Made by a program: the position numbers and the translations under genes
The notes under the pieces: model-generated
What the model was told of the DNA's origin: nothing
Seen by the model: only the letters and a program-made list of their open reading frames with translations
Database searches by the model: none
Shown here: piece after piece, positions 9,293 to 17,286 of the stretch
How positions within the stretch are numbered: the stretch's first letter is position 1
Layout: each line of letters starts with the position of its first letter
From: Polynucleobacter rarus
GTDB lineage: Bacteria; Pseudomonadota; Gammaproteobacteria; Burkholderiales; Burkholderiaceae
Reading direction: 5' to 3'
DNA length: 64,000 bases
Assembly: GCF_003072505.1 (NCBI RefSeq)
Contig: NZ_NTGB01000001.1
Coordinates: 632,820 to 696,819 of the forward strand

Positions 9293-9700
9293 ATGCAGGA
9301 ATATTTAGGTTCTTGTTTGTGTTCTGGCGTGCACTACAAAATTACAAATCAACTTGGACCGATTGTTTATTGTCATTGCCAACGTTGTCAAAAAGCGAGT
9401 GGCTCTGCTAGCGTTCATTCCGTTGAAATCCAGCGTAGTGACTTTGCGATTACGCAAGGCAATGATTTAGTGCAGTGTTATGAAAACCCAGGTCAAGTAA
9501 ACCGTTTCTTCTGCAAACGCTGTGGCTCTCAGCTCTTTAGTCAACGAGAGGCCACTCCTGATTCGATGCGGGTGCGACTAGGTACTCTGGATACGAAAAT
9601 TGATAAAAAAGTTGCGTTCCATATCTTCGTTGATTCCAAACCACTGTGGGACGATATTCTCGATGATGCCCCACAGTATCCAGCTAGACCGGGCGATTAA
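9293..9700 (+). CDS. GFA/CENP-V family zinc protein (135 aa)
   Basis: This is a small protein of the glutathione-dependent formaldehyde-activating (GFA)/CENP-V fold. Zinc ligands are visible as C8-x-C10, C27-x-C29-x2-C32 (CHCQRCQKASGS) and C74-x2-C77 (FFCKRCGSQLF). A GGGAG ribosome site precedes the ATG. The gene follows the transglutaminase gene by 19 bases and is probably in the same transcript, though the family is common and its link with the amidoligase genes may be incidental. Its TAA overlaps the TAA of the convergent Bug-receptor gene by sharing TTAA. The exact substrate cannot be told; many family members do not act on formaldehyde. Confidence 0.85.
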   Translation: MQEYLGSCLCSGVHYKITNQLGPIVYCHCQRCQKASGSASVHSVEIQRSDFAITQGNDLVQCYENPGQVNRFFCKRCGSQLFSQREATPDSMRVRLGTLDTKIDKKVAFHIFVDSKPLWDDILDDAPQYPARPGD

Positions 9701-10719
9701 TCTACCGTAATTTTTGCATCGTCCACGACTTTTTTCCAACGAATCGCTTCTTTTTTCACAAAGGCAGATAGTTCTTCCGGTGTGGTCGTTTCTACATCAG
9801 CACCTTGCTCTTCAATTTTCTTCTCAACCGCTTTATCGTGTAGTAATTCTATTAAGACCTTATTGAGTTCGGTAATGATTGGTTTTGGCGTACCAGCGGG
9901 GGCAAACATTGCATACCACTGATCTACTTCAATATTTGAAATACCTTGTTCATTTAAAGTTGGCACATTAGGGAGTACTGCAGATCTCTTTTTACCAGCG
10001 ATCCCGAGCGCCTTAAGCTTGCCACCTTTAACTTGAGGATAGGCAGTAAATAAACTTGGAAACATGACCTGTGTAACCCCTGCCATCGTATCGACGATTG
10101 CGGGTGACGATCCTTTATACGGAACGTGAAGCATGTCAGTACCAGTATTTAATTTAAAAAGCTCACCGGTTAAATGTGGTGCCGTGCCTTTTCCTGCAGA
10201 TGCATAGCTAAATTTATTCGGTTGTGACTTTAGTAGGGCAATCAATTCTTTTGCAGAATTAACATTTACACTAGGATTGACTACCAACAAGGTGGGTGAT
10301 GTCGCAACCATGGTGATAGGCTCAAAGTTTTTAATTGGATCGTAACGTAATTTTTGTAAGACAGGGTTGATGCCGTGAGTCCCAATATAACCAAACATGA
10401 GGGTATAACCATCGGGATTAGCACGTGCCACAAATTCACTGGCAATGGCACCATTGGCACCAGCCTTATTTTCGATAATGACGGGTTGGCCTAGTCTACT
10501 ACTGAGACCTTGACCAATAATTCTGGCCATCGCATCATTAGCTCCGCCAGGTGCGGTAGGAACCACAATCGTAATCGTTTTATTTGGGTAGGCTTGTGCG
10601 TGCACGAGCGAGTGCATACTCATAGCAGCGAATCCTATGCCCATTAAAGGAATTAAGCGTTTAGTAAGTAAACGTTTGAATTGCTGACGAAGTGTAGATG
10701 GGGAAGTGGTGGTTTTCAT
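9697..10719 (-). CDS. Bug/TctC-family tripartite tricarboxylate transporter substrate-binding protein
   Basis: This is a periplasmic solute receptor of 340 residues, expanded in Burkholderiales. It has a long N-terminal signal peptide with predicted cleavage after HAQA, followed by YPNKTITIVVPTAPGG. It also has NKAGANGAIA and PDGYTLMFGY, the usual Bug ligand-loop motifs, and a C-terminal WYAMFAPAGTPK. No tctA/tctB membrane partners are in the window, so it is an orphan receptor. The ligand (a carboxylate in characterised members) cannot be deduced. The gene is convergent with the GFA gene; their stop codons overlap by 4 bases. Confidence 0.92.
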   Translation of the reverse strand: MKTTTSPSTLRQQFKRLLTKRLIPLMGIGFAAMSMHSLVHAQAYPNKTITIVVPTAPGGANDAMARIIGQGLSSRLGQPVIIENKAGANGAIASEFVARANPDGYTLMFGYIGTHGINPVLQKLRYDPIKNFEPITMVATSPTLLVVNPSVNVNSAKELIALLKSQPNKFSYASAGKGTAPHLTGELFKLNTGTDMLHVPYKGSSPAIVDTMAGVTQVMFPSLFTAYPQVKGGKLKALGIAGKKRSAVLPNVPTLNEQGISNIEVDQWYAMFAPAGTPKPIITELNKVLIELLHDKAVEKKIEEQGADVETTTPEELSAFVKKEAIRWKKVVDDAKITVD

Positions 10720-10801
10720 GGGAAGTCCGTTAGATCAGAAAATTGATTATAAGTGATGGGCGTATTTTTAGAGTGCTTTCCCAGTCAAATGTCCCAGCCA
10801 A

Positions 10802-11350
10802 TCATTCGCTTATTGGGTGCAGTCGACTAAAAATATCCGCTACGTTCGAAACAATCTGAATCTTTTCAAAATGCGTATCGACCATGAAGCCATGATCTAA
10901 GCTATGTTGGAGAAATTGGATTAGTGGATCGTAATACCCAGACCAGTTTGCCAGAACAATTGTTTTTTGATGGGAGCCAATTTGCGCAGTTGCCCATACA
11001 TCAAACAATTCATCAAAGGTCCCAATGCCGCCGGGGATGATGACAAAGGCATCTGATAATTGGCCCATCAACATTTTGCGCTCACTCATTGTTTTTACAA
11101 AATGTAATTCGGTAAGTCGTTCTTGATCTGGTTTTTCTGAAAGTAAATTTTCGGGTATGACGCCGGTTACCCGACCTTGATTCTGAAAAACGCCATCAGA
11201 AACCTGGCCCATGAGACCTCTACTACCCCCACCAAAGACCAAGCCCCAGCCTCTTTCAGCAATTCCTTGGCCCAGATTGTAAGCCCAGTCTTTCCATTCA
11301 GGAACATTTCCAAACCGAGAGCCACAGAAAACAGCAATATTTTTAGTCAT
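10802..11350 (-). CDS. LOG family protein (TIGR00730 type)
   Basis: This is a Rossmann-like protein of 182 residues with VFCGSR near the N-terminus, GGGSRGLMG at 41-48 and the diagnostic PGGIGTFDE at 106-114. ERK at 90-92 supplies the conserved Arg. Characterised relatives are cytokinin riboside 5'-monophosphate phosphoribohydrolases, splitting a nucleoside monophosphate into base and ribose 5-phosphate. In bacteria the class is often called 'lysine decarboxylase-like' by mistake. It is transcribed away from the crcB gene. Confidence 0.88.
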   Translation of the reverse strand: MTKNIAVFCGSRFGNVPEWKDWAYNLGQGIAERGWGLVFGGGSRGLMGQVSDGVFQNQGRVTGVIPENLLSEKPDQERLTELHFVKTMSERKMLMGQLSDAFVIIPGGIGTFDELFDVWATAQIGSHQKTIVLANWSGYYDPLIQFLQHSLDHGFMVDTHFEKIQIVSNVADIFSRLHPISE

Positions 11351-11536
11351 AAGTCTTATATTGTTAATTACGATGAAAAAATGGATAGCAAAAGATCACT
11401 TCGTTTAGTTTAAAATACAATGAAGCTTAACAATATTAAATATAAAAAATTAAGAATTAGAGATGAGACATCACAACGCCTTTTGGATTAAAAATTCCAA
11501 CTTTTATTTTTTTAATAATTCAGCACTCATCTAACT

Positions 11537-11914
11537 ATGTTTCCATCCATTCTTGCCATTAGTATAGGTGCCTCATTAGGGGCATTACTGCGCTGGTCGC
11601 TAGCATTGATGTTGAATACTGTTTCCAAATCCGTCCCGATTGGGACCTTGATGGCAAATCTGATAGGTGGTTTATTAATCGGTTTGGCTATTACCTTTTT
11701 TGAGCAACATCAAGACCTCCCGCCACAATGGCGATTACTCATCATTACGGGCTTTTTAGGGGGGCTAACAACCTTTTCCACCTTCTCAGCTGAAGTCACG
11801 CAAATGATTCAAGATGGCGATTTAACCACCGCATTGTTGACGATTCTGCTGCATGTGATGGGGTCCTTATGCATGACATTCATTGGTATTTATATTTTTA
11901 AATTTTTTAAATAG
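11537..11914 (+). CDS. crcB: Fluoride channel CrcB/Fluc
   Basis: This is a small inner-membrane fluoride channel of 125 residues with four hydrophobic segments. It carries GALLRW near residue 15, GTLMANLIGG (36-45) with the conserved Asn41, and GGLTTFSTF (75-83), the phenylalanine/threonine track of the Fluc pore. The protein works as an antiparallel dimer that expels fluoride. I looked for a fluoride riboswitch in the 186-base upstream region and found no convincing match. The next gene starts 9 bases after the stop and may be cotranscribed. Confidence 0.93.
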   Translation: MFPSILAISIGASLGALLRWSLALMLNTVSKSVPIGTLMANLIGGLLIGLAITFFEQHQDLPPQWRLLIITGFLGGLTTFSTFSAEVTQMIQDGDLTTALLTILLHVMGSLCMTFIGIYIFKFFK

Positions 11915-11923
11915 GAGCTTCAA

Positions 11924-12448
11924 ATGGCAATTTATCAATTAGGGGATAAAATCCCACAGATCCACCCAGAGGCTTATGTAGCAGAAGAAGCGGTAGTGAT
12001 TGGCCATGTGATTATTGGCGCGAAATCAACTATTTGGGCAGGTGTTGTGATTCGTGGAGACAATGAACCCATTACCATCGGTGATTCAACCAGTGTTCAA
12101 GAAGGTACGATTATGCACGTCGATAAAGGTTGCCCACTGACGGTCGGTAACAATGTCACGATTGGTCATCAGGCGATGTTGCATGGTTGCACGATTGAAG
12201 ATGGCGCCTTGATTGGTATTCAAGCGATTGTCTTAAATAATGCCTTGATCGGTAAAGAGGCTTTAGTTGGTGCCGGAGCTGTAGTAACGGAAGGCAAGGT
12301 CGTTGGACCCCGCAAAATGGCGATTGGTGCGCCTGCTAAGGAAGTTAAAGATGTCAGTCAAGAAATGATTGATCGCCTAGCAAAAGGCACGATTGGTTAT
12401 GCTAACCGAGCAAAAATCTTCAAAGAAACACTCAAAAGAATAGGCTAA
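11924..12448 (+). CDS. Gamma carbonic anhydrase family protein (YrdA/PaaY-like)
   Basis: This is a left-handed beta-helix protein of 174 residues. Hexapeptide repeats run from about residue 15 to 130 (e.g. AVVIGHVIIGAKSTIWAGVV, VTIGHQAMLHGCTIEDGALIG). Histidines in the repeats (HVDKG, TIGHQ, MLHGC) sit where zinc ligands lie in gamma-class carbonic anhydrases. Members act as trimers. Many are of uncertain catalytic activity, so the function could be carbonic anhydrase or acyl-CoA-related housekeeping. A GGAG site precedes the ATG. The next gene starts 2 bases after the stop. Confidence 0.88.
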   Translation: MAIYQLGDKIPQIHPEAYVAEEAVVIGHVIIGAKSTIWAGVVIRGDNEPITIGDSTSVQEGTIMHVDKGCPLTVGNNVTIGHQAMLHGCTIEDGALIGIQAIVLNNALIGKEALVGAGAVVTEGKVVGPRKMAIGAPAKEVKDVSQEMIDRLAKGTIGYANRAKIFKETLKRIG

Positions 12449-12450
12449 TC

Positions 12451-12747
12451 ATGGTTCTAGAAATTGCGGATTTAAGCATTTTGCCCGGAAAAAATGCCGA
12501 GTTTGAACTTGCAATTGCCGCCGGTGTGAAAGAAGTCATTTCAAAGGCGAAAGGATTTATTGGCTTTAAGGTCCAAAAAGGGATTGAAAACCCGAATCGA
12601 TACTTGCTAATGATCGAATGGGAAACTTTAGAAAATCACATGGTTGATTTTCGTGAGTCTCCTGAGTTTGCGCAGTGGCGCGGTTATGTGGGGCCATTCT
12701 TTGAAAAGCCCCCAGCGATGGAGCATTTTGAATTACTTATTAGTTGA
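12451..12747 (+). CDS. Antibiotic biosynthesis monooxygenase (ABM) domain protein
   Basis: This is a compact ferredoxin-like alpha/beta protein of 98 residues. ILPGKNAEFELAIAAGV, AKGFIGFKVQKG and RYLLMIEWETLENHMVDFR are characteristic of the ABM fold. Family members include quinol monooxygenases and haem-degrading enzymes, but most are unassigned. It is probably cotranscribed with the upstream gene. Confidence 0.8.
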   Translation: MVLEIADLSILPGKNAEFELAIAAGVKEVISKAKGFIGFKVQKGIENPNRYLLMIEWETLENHMVDFRESPEFAQWRGYVGPFFEKPPAMEHFELLIS

Positions 12748-12752
12748 GTTCA

Positions 12753-12775
12753 CTCCCGCAATTTAACAGCGGGAG
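12753..12775 (+). terminator. GC-rich hairpin after the ABM gene
   Basis: CTCCCGC (12753-12759) pairs perfectly with GCGGGAG (12769-12775) around a 9-base loop, 6 bases after the stop codon. Only a short T-rich tract follows after a gap, so it may need Rho or act mainly to stabilise the 3' end. Confidence 0.45.
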
Positions 12776-12825
12776 GTGCACCATTTCTAAGAAGATTACA
12801 TCGAGCAGATACCTTTTTTACATTT

Positions 12826-13641
12826 TTATCGTTTGATTAATACGAAGGACATCGAAGTTGCGTTAGAAAAAACTTCTTGTCCGCAAATGCATTTTAATTG
12901 ACTGAAATTATAAATTTCTGATCCACATTGATGACACCAGTCGGGAAGATGCGAACGTCTATAAAAGTGAACTTGTTTAATTGATTCTGATAAAAATAAA
13001 ATTTGGTTTTTAGTTAGTAAAGAGTTTTCTGCGATTTTATTAGCGATTTCATCGTTGACTTTAACGTTGATTCTTTGAAAATGCTGCAAACTAATGAGCG
13101 CATGAAAAGCATTACCCACTTCAACCTGAGCCTTCAATTTTTTATATTCTTTTACTTTTTTGAATTTCCACCATCTAGGACGAATCATATCGCTTGTCCA
13201 CCATACATGGCCGGGTAATGAAGTATCTATATCCTCTAATATATAAATGCCATTACTTTTTAGTGACTCGAGACCTGCAAGTAAACAATTAATTTGATGC
13301 TGGGGAATGTGTGAGCCATCTTCAATAATTAAATCAAATTGATCCTACTTCAGAAAGTCAGCGATTTGACCCGGATCTCCTTGATCCAATTGCGTAAATT
13401 CAAACCGAGCATCCGTCGGCCATTCGCTTTGGAAAGTTAAAAAAAGATCCGCGCCAAATATTTTAGAGTTTGGAAATCTTTCAAGCAACCAGCGGATCGA
13501 ATTCCCTTTGTAGACTCCGAACTCAGCTATTCGAGTAAATTCTCGTCCAGCAAAAAAAGTTTCGTAGAAGGGAATATATCCATGCCAATAGACCTTGTCA
13601 CTGATACTTTTTTTTGGGGCTTCAACTTGGGTTATTTCCAT
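12826..13641 (-). pseudogene. Class I SAM-dependent methyltransferase, interrupted by one in-frame amber codon
   Basis: Two open segments (13641-13348 and 13344-12826) lie in the same frame, separated only by TAG at 13345-13347. Read through the stop, the product is about 270 residues. Residues 35-100 hold a SAM-binding Rossmann start (RIAEFGVYKGNSIRWLLE, KIFGADLF). Directly after the TAG comes DQFDLIIEDGSHIPQHQ, the conserved motif of this methyltransferase family, then GIYILEDIDT. The C-terminus has a zinc-ribbon-like CHQC...CICG. No frameshift or other stop is present, so the break is recent, a sequencing error, or subject to readthrough. I chose ATG 13641 over an upstream TTG. No strong ribosome site is seen. 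Confidence 0.8.
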
Positions 13642-13707
13642 ATTCAACAATTATATTTAAACATCATAAATAAATCTATTCAATCAACGGATGTCTACTT
13701 CACCGAG

Positions 13708-14442
13708 TTAAAACTTTTCGTTATCCCTCAAGAATCGCCATTGTCCAACTGGAATGTTACCTAGAGGAATTTGGCCGATCCGAATACGCTTTAAGCCAAC
13801 CACATGAAGGCCAACTAATTCACACATTCTTCTGATTTGTCGATTGCGTCCTTCTTTTAGAACAAATCGCAATTGATCTTCATTTTGCCAACTTACTTTT
13901 GCCGGTTTTAATGGGACTTCGTCTAAAGACAAACCATGACACAGCAGTTGTAAACCGTTCGGAGCAATTTTGCCCTCAACCCGAACTAAGTATTCTTTTT
14001 CAATGGGGCTATTCTCACCAATCAACAGTTTGGCAATGCGACCGTCTTGCGTTAATACCAATAAGCCTGATGAATCAATATCCAAACGCCCAGCAGGAGC
14101 TAAACCCCTAGTATTAAATTTTGCATTTCTATTGGCATCTAAATGCGTTCTAAAGAAATTTTCAGGTGTAACCAAGGCTGCAGCTGGGGGATATTCTTTT
14201 GCATCATCAAAATGAGAAATATAACTGATTGGCTTATTGAGCAGGATCGTGGCCCTTGCGTCTTGTAACTTCAACGCCTCTTTTTTGAGTTCAATCTTTT
14301 GATGAGGATATGCCCGTGACCCTAACTCGGAAACGACTTCCCCGTCAACGGTTACTAATCCTTGTTCGATATATTGATCTGCTTCACGTCTTGAACAAAG
14401 ACCTTGTTCAGAGAGTAGTTTTGATATGCGTACTTTTTCCAT
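13708..14442 (-). CDS. rluF: 23S rRNA pseudouridine synthase, RluF-like (RsuA/RluB/E/F family)
   Basis: This enzyme isomerises a uridine in 23S rRNA to pseudouridine. The N-terminal S4 RNA-binding domain (residues 3-45; ISKLLSEQGLCSRREADQYI) precedes the catalytic domain with GRLDIDSSGLLVLT, where Asp121 is the nucleophile. The C-terminal EGRNRQIRRMCELVG is the family signature. Length (244) and the late ...LVRVEGKI and GIP/NIPVGQWR elements look more like RluF than RluB, but the exact site is uncertain. It is divergent from uup, with a 104-base shared promoter region. Confidence 0.85.
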   Translation of the reverse strand: MEKVRISKLLSEQGLCSRREADQYIEQGLVTVDGEVVSELGSRAYPHQKIELKKEALKLQDARATILLNKPISYISHFDDAKEYPPAAALVTPENFFRTHLDANRNAKFNTRGLAPAGRLDIDSSGLLVLTQDGRIAKLLIGENSPIEKEYLVRVEGKIAPNGLQLLCHGLSLDEVPLKPAKVSWQNEDQLRFVLKEGRNRQIRRMCELVGLHVVGLKRIRIGQIPLGNIPVGQWRFLRDNEKF

Positions 14443-14546
14443 AATCCGTATTATCGAACAAATTACATCAGAGTGGCTTAAAATTGATGCTTCATTGAAA
14501 ATACATCTATTTTCAACACTTAAATTACCTACCTTACTGGATTTAC

Positions 14547-16478
14547 ATGGCCCTCTTTGTTTTAAATAACGCCAAACTCGCCTATGGGCACGTTGACTTA
14601 CTTGCTAATACTTCATTTTCATTAGAAGAGGGAGAGCGGGTTGGTTTAATTGGCAGAAATGGTGCAGGAAAATCTTCATTCTTAAAAATTATTGCCGAAA
14701 TTGAAAAATTAGATGATGGTTTGATTCAGAAACAGCAGGGAATACGGATTGCCTATGTAGCTCAGGAGCCAGCGTTTTTATCGTCCGATACGGTTTTTGA
14801 TACGGTTTCTGTCGGTTTGCAAGATGTGAAACAAATGCGGGCCGATTACGAAGCCTTGAGTATGCAGGATTGGAATGATGACATACAACATCAAATGGAT
14901 GTTTTATATTCTCAGATTGATGCCAATCAAGGTTGGGCTTGGGAGCAGAAAATTGATGAGGTGTTGCAAAAGCTACACCTAGATGGTTCTCGCTTGATGT
15001 CAGAGTTATCCGGTGGAAACAAGAAACGGGTTGCTTTAGCCCAAGCATTAGTCATTCAACCTGAAGTGTTATTACTCGATGAGCCAACGAACCACCTTGA
15101 TATGGATTCGATTGAATGGTTAGAGCAACTGTTAGTGGATATGCATTGCTCGTTGGTATTTATTACCCATGATAGAGCGTTTTTAGATAAGGTTGCGACC
15201 CGAATTATTGAATTGGATCGTGGCATTATTCGTAGCTACCCCGGTAACTTCACAGCCTATTTAGATTTAAAAGAAAAACAGTTAGCCGATGAGGCTTTAG
15301 CGAATGCTCGGGCAGATAAACTACTTGCTCAAGAGGAAGTTTGGATTCGTCAAGGGGTCGAAGCTAGAAGAACAAGGAGCGTCAGCAGAATCGGTCGTCT
15401 AGAGCAGTTACGTGAACAGCGTAGTGCCAGACGTAATACAGTAGGTCAGGTAAAGTTAGATATTAATACTGGGGACAGGTCTGGCAAGATTGTGGCTGCC
15501 CTTGAAAATGTGGATTTAGCTTTTGGTGAGAAACAAGTTGTTAAAAACTTTACTGCAACCATTTTACGTGGCGATAAGGTTGGTATTTTGGGGCCGAATG
15601 GCGCTGGTAAATCGACCCTATTAAAACTAATCCTGGGTGAATTACCACCTGATCGTGGTGATATAAAACAAGGCAGTCAAATTGAAATTGCTTATTTTGA
15701 TCAATTAAGAGAATCATTGAATTTGGAAGCCAGCTTGGAAGACTTTATTAGTCCAGGTAGTGAGTGGATTGAAATTGGCGGCCAACGAAAACATGTTAAA
15801 TCTTACTTAAATGATTTCTTATTCTCTCCTGAGAGAGCACGTTCACCAGTTAAAACACTATCCGGTGGAGAGCGCAATCGATTGCTGTTAGCCAGACTTT
15901 TTGCTAAACCAGCGAACGTTTTGGTATTAGATGAGCCAACGAATGACTTAGATATTGATACCTTGGATTTGTTAGAAGAGTTCTTACAAGACTATCGTGG
16001 TACTGTGTTTTTAGTAAGTCATGATCGTCAGTTTTTGGATAATGTAGTGACCAGTATGATTGCCTTTGAAGGCGATGGCTTTTGGCGCGAATACGAAGGC
16101 GGATATGAGGACTGGAAAATTCAAAATGCAAGAAGATTAGCATCTATCTCAAAGTCACAAAAATCGCCGGGCTCTGCTAGTAATCAGGCATCTGATGTGA
16201 AAAAGACACAAGGTGCTTCAAGCAAAGAAACCAGTAATAAAAAGAGTGGTTTAAATAAGTACGAAGAAAAAGAATTAGAAAAAATCACCTCTCAAATTGA
16301 AGCCTTAGAACTTGCGCAAAGTGAAATTTCTCAACAGTTGAGCGACCCTAAAATTTATACTGAAGATCTCAAACGCGCTAAGTCATTACAATCGAAAATG
16401 ACGAAAATGAGTGAAGATTTAGAAAAATTAATGATCCGGTGGGATGAGTTATCCAGTAAGGATTTAGAAATTAATTAA
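14547..16478 (+). CDS. uup: ABC-F family ATPase Uup
   Basis: This is a soluble protein of 643 residues with two ABC domains and no membrane segment. Walker A motifs are GRNGAGKSS (36-44) and GPNGAGKST (near 350). Signatures are LSGGNKKR and LSGGERNR; Walker B motifs are LLLDEPTNHLD and LVLDEPTNDLD. A lysine/serine-rich linker and a C-terminal coiled coil (about residues 555-640) mark it as Uup rather than EttA or YheS. ABC-F proteins act on the ribosome; Uup has been linked to 50S assembly and to precise excision of transposons. The SDR gene begins 10 bases downstream. Confidence 0.92.
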   Translation: MALFVLNNAKLAYGHVDLLANTSFSLEEGERVGLIGRNGAGKSSFLKIIAEIEKLDDGLIQKQQGIRIAYVAQEPAFLSSDTVFDTVSVGLQDVKQMRADYEALSMQDWNDDIQHQMDVLYSQIDANQGWAWEQKIDEVLQKLHLDGSRLMSELSGGNKKRVALAQALVIQPEVLLLDEPTNHLDMDSIEWLEQLLVDMHCSLVFITHDRAFLDKVATRIIELDRGIIRSYPGNFTAYLDLKEKQLADEALANARADKLLAQEEVWIRQGVEARRTRSVSRIGRLEQLREQRSARRNTVGQVKLDINTGDRSGKIVAALENVDLAFGEKQVVKNFTATILRGDKVGILGPNGAGKSTLLKLILGELPPDRGDIKQGSQIEIAYFDQLRESLNLEASLEDFISPGSEWIEIGGQRKHVKSYLNDFLFSPERARSPVKTLSGGERNRLLLARLFAKPANVLVLDEPTNDLDIDTLDLLEEFLQDYRGTVFLVSHDRQFLDNVVTSMIAFEGDGFWREYEGGYEDWKIQNARRLASISKSQKSPGSASNQASDVKKTQGASSKETSNKKSGLNKYEEKELEKITSQIEALELAQSEISQQLSDPKIYTEDLKRAKSLQSKMTKMSEDLEKLMIRWDELSSKDLEIN

Positions 16479-16488
16479 GGAGATTAAG

Positions 16489-17274
16489 ATGGATTTAGGA
16501 ATTCAAGGAAAAGTCGCTCTAGTTTTAGCATCCAGTAAGGGCCTTGGTCGTGCGATTGCTATTTCATTAGCGCGTGAGGGTGCCAAAGTGGTTATTTCAG
16601 GTAGAACAGTGGCTGCACTCGATGAGACGGCTAATGAAATACGCCTGTTTGGTGGTCAAGTGATGGTGTTACCTTGGGATATGTCGGATTTGAATTCAAT
16701 TGAGGAAAAAATATCGACCATTGAAAAAGAGTGGGGAACAGTTGATATTTTAGTCAATAACACTGGTGGCCCGCCTCCGACTACAGCAGAGAATCAATCT
16801 TCTGATTTATGGCTTACTCAATTTCAACAGATGGTTTTAATGGTGATTAAGATTACAGACAGAGTTCTGCCTGGTATGAAAGAGAAATCTTGGGGACGTA
16901 TCATCACGAGTACAAGTTCCGGCATGATTTCACCAATCCCTGGACTTGCCATCTCCAACACACTTAGAGCATCCATTATGGGGTGGTCAAAAACCTTAGC
17001 CAGTGAAGTTGCTAAGCATGGCATCACTGTAAATATCGTTTTACCTGGCAGAGTTGCGACCGAAAGATTAGGCCAACTTGACCAGTTTAGGGCGCAAAAA
17101 GAGGGTAAGACGGTTGATGAGATTGCGACACGCATGATTGCCTCGATCCCTATGGGGCGCTACGGTACGCCAACTGAATATGGCGATGCTGTCACTTTTC
17201 TAGCCTCGTCCAAAGCCTCTTACATTACGGGAACTTCTCTGCGCATTGATGGAGGCAGTTTCTCTGGCTTTTAG
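16489..17274 (+). CDS. SDR-family oxidoreductase lacking the usual YxxxK motif
   Basis: This is a short-chain dehydrogenase/reductase fold of 261 residues. The cofactor glycine motif is ASSKGLGRA (residues 14-22), then NNTGGPPP, catalytic-region Ser in TSTSSGMIS, and the C-terminal SYITGTSLRIDGG. Where the Tyr-xxx-Lys pair should follow the Ser, the sequence reads LAISNTLRASIMGW. The essential Tyr is absent and Arg sits near the Lys position. A subset of SDRs annotated as 3-oxoacyl-ACP reductase shares this NTLR pattern in my recollection, so it is a family trait rather than a local mutation. The activity is uncertain. A GGAG site precedes the ATG. Confidence 0.85.
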   Translation: MDLGIQGKVALVLASSKGLGRAIAISLAREGAKVVISGRTVAALDETANEIRLFGGQVMVLPWDMSDLNSIEEKISTIEKEWGTVDILVNNTGGPPPTTAENQSSDLWLTQFQQMVLMVIKITDRVLPGMKEKSWGRIITSTSSGMISPIPGLAISNTLRASIMGWSKTLASEVAKHGITVNIVLPGRVATERLGQLDQFRAQKEGKTVDEIATRMIASIPMGRYGTPTEYGDAVTFLASSKASYITGTSLRIDGGSFSGF

Positions 17275-17286
17275 GCTCTAATTTTG

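Noticed and set aside
11351..11536. Possible fluoride riboswitch before crcB (AGAGATGAGACATCACAACGCC)
   Set aside because: Only a loose GATGAG...AAC resemblance. The pairing of the first stem and the conserved CTGATG element are missing.
13345..13347. TAG read as pyrrolysine or another recoded residue
   Set aside because: No pyl genes or recoding signals are visible, and other genes in the window end normally in TAG. Mutation or error is simpler.
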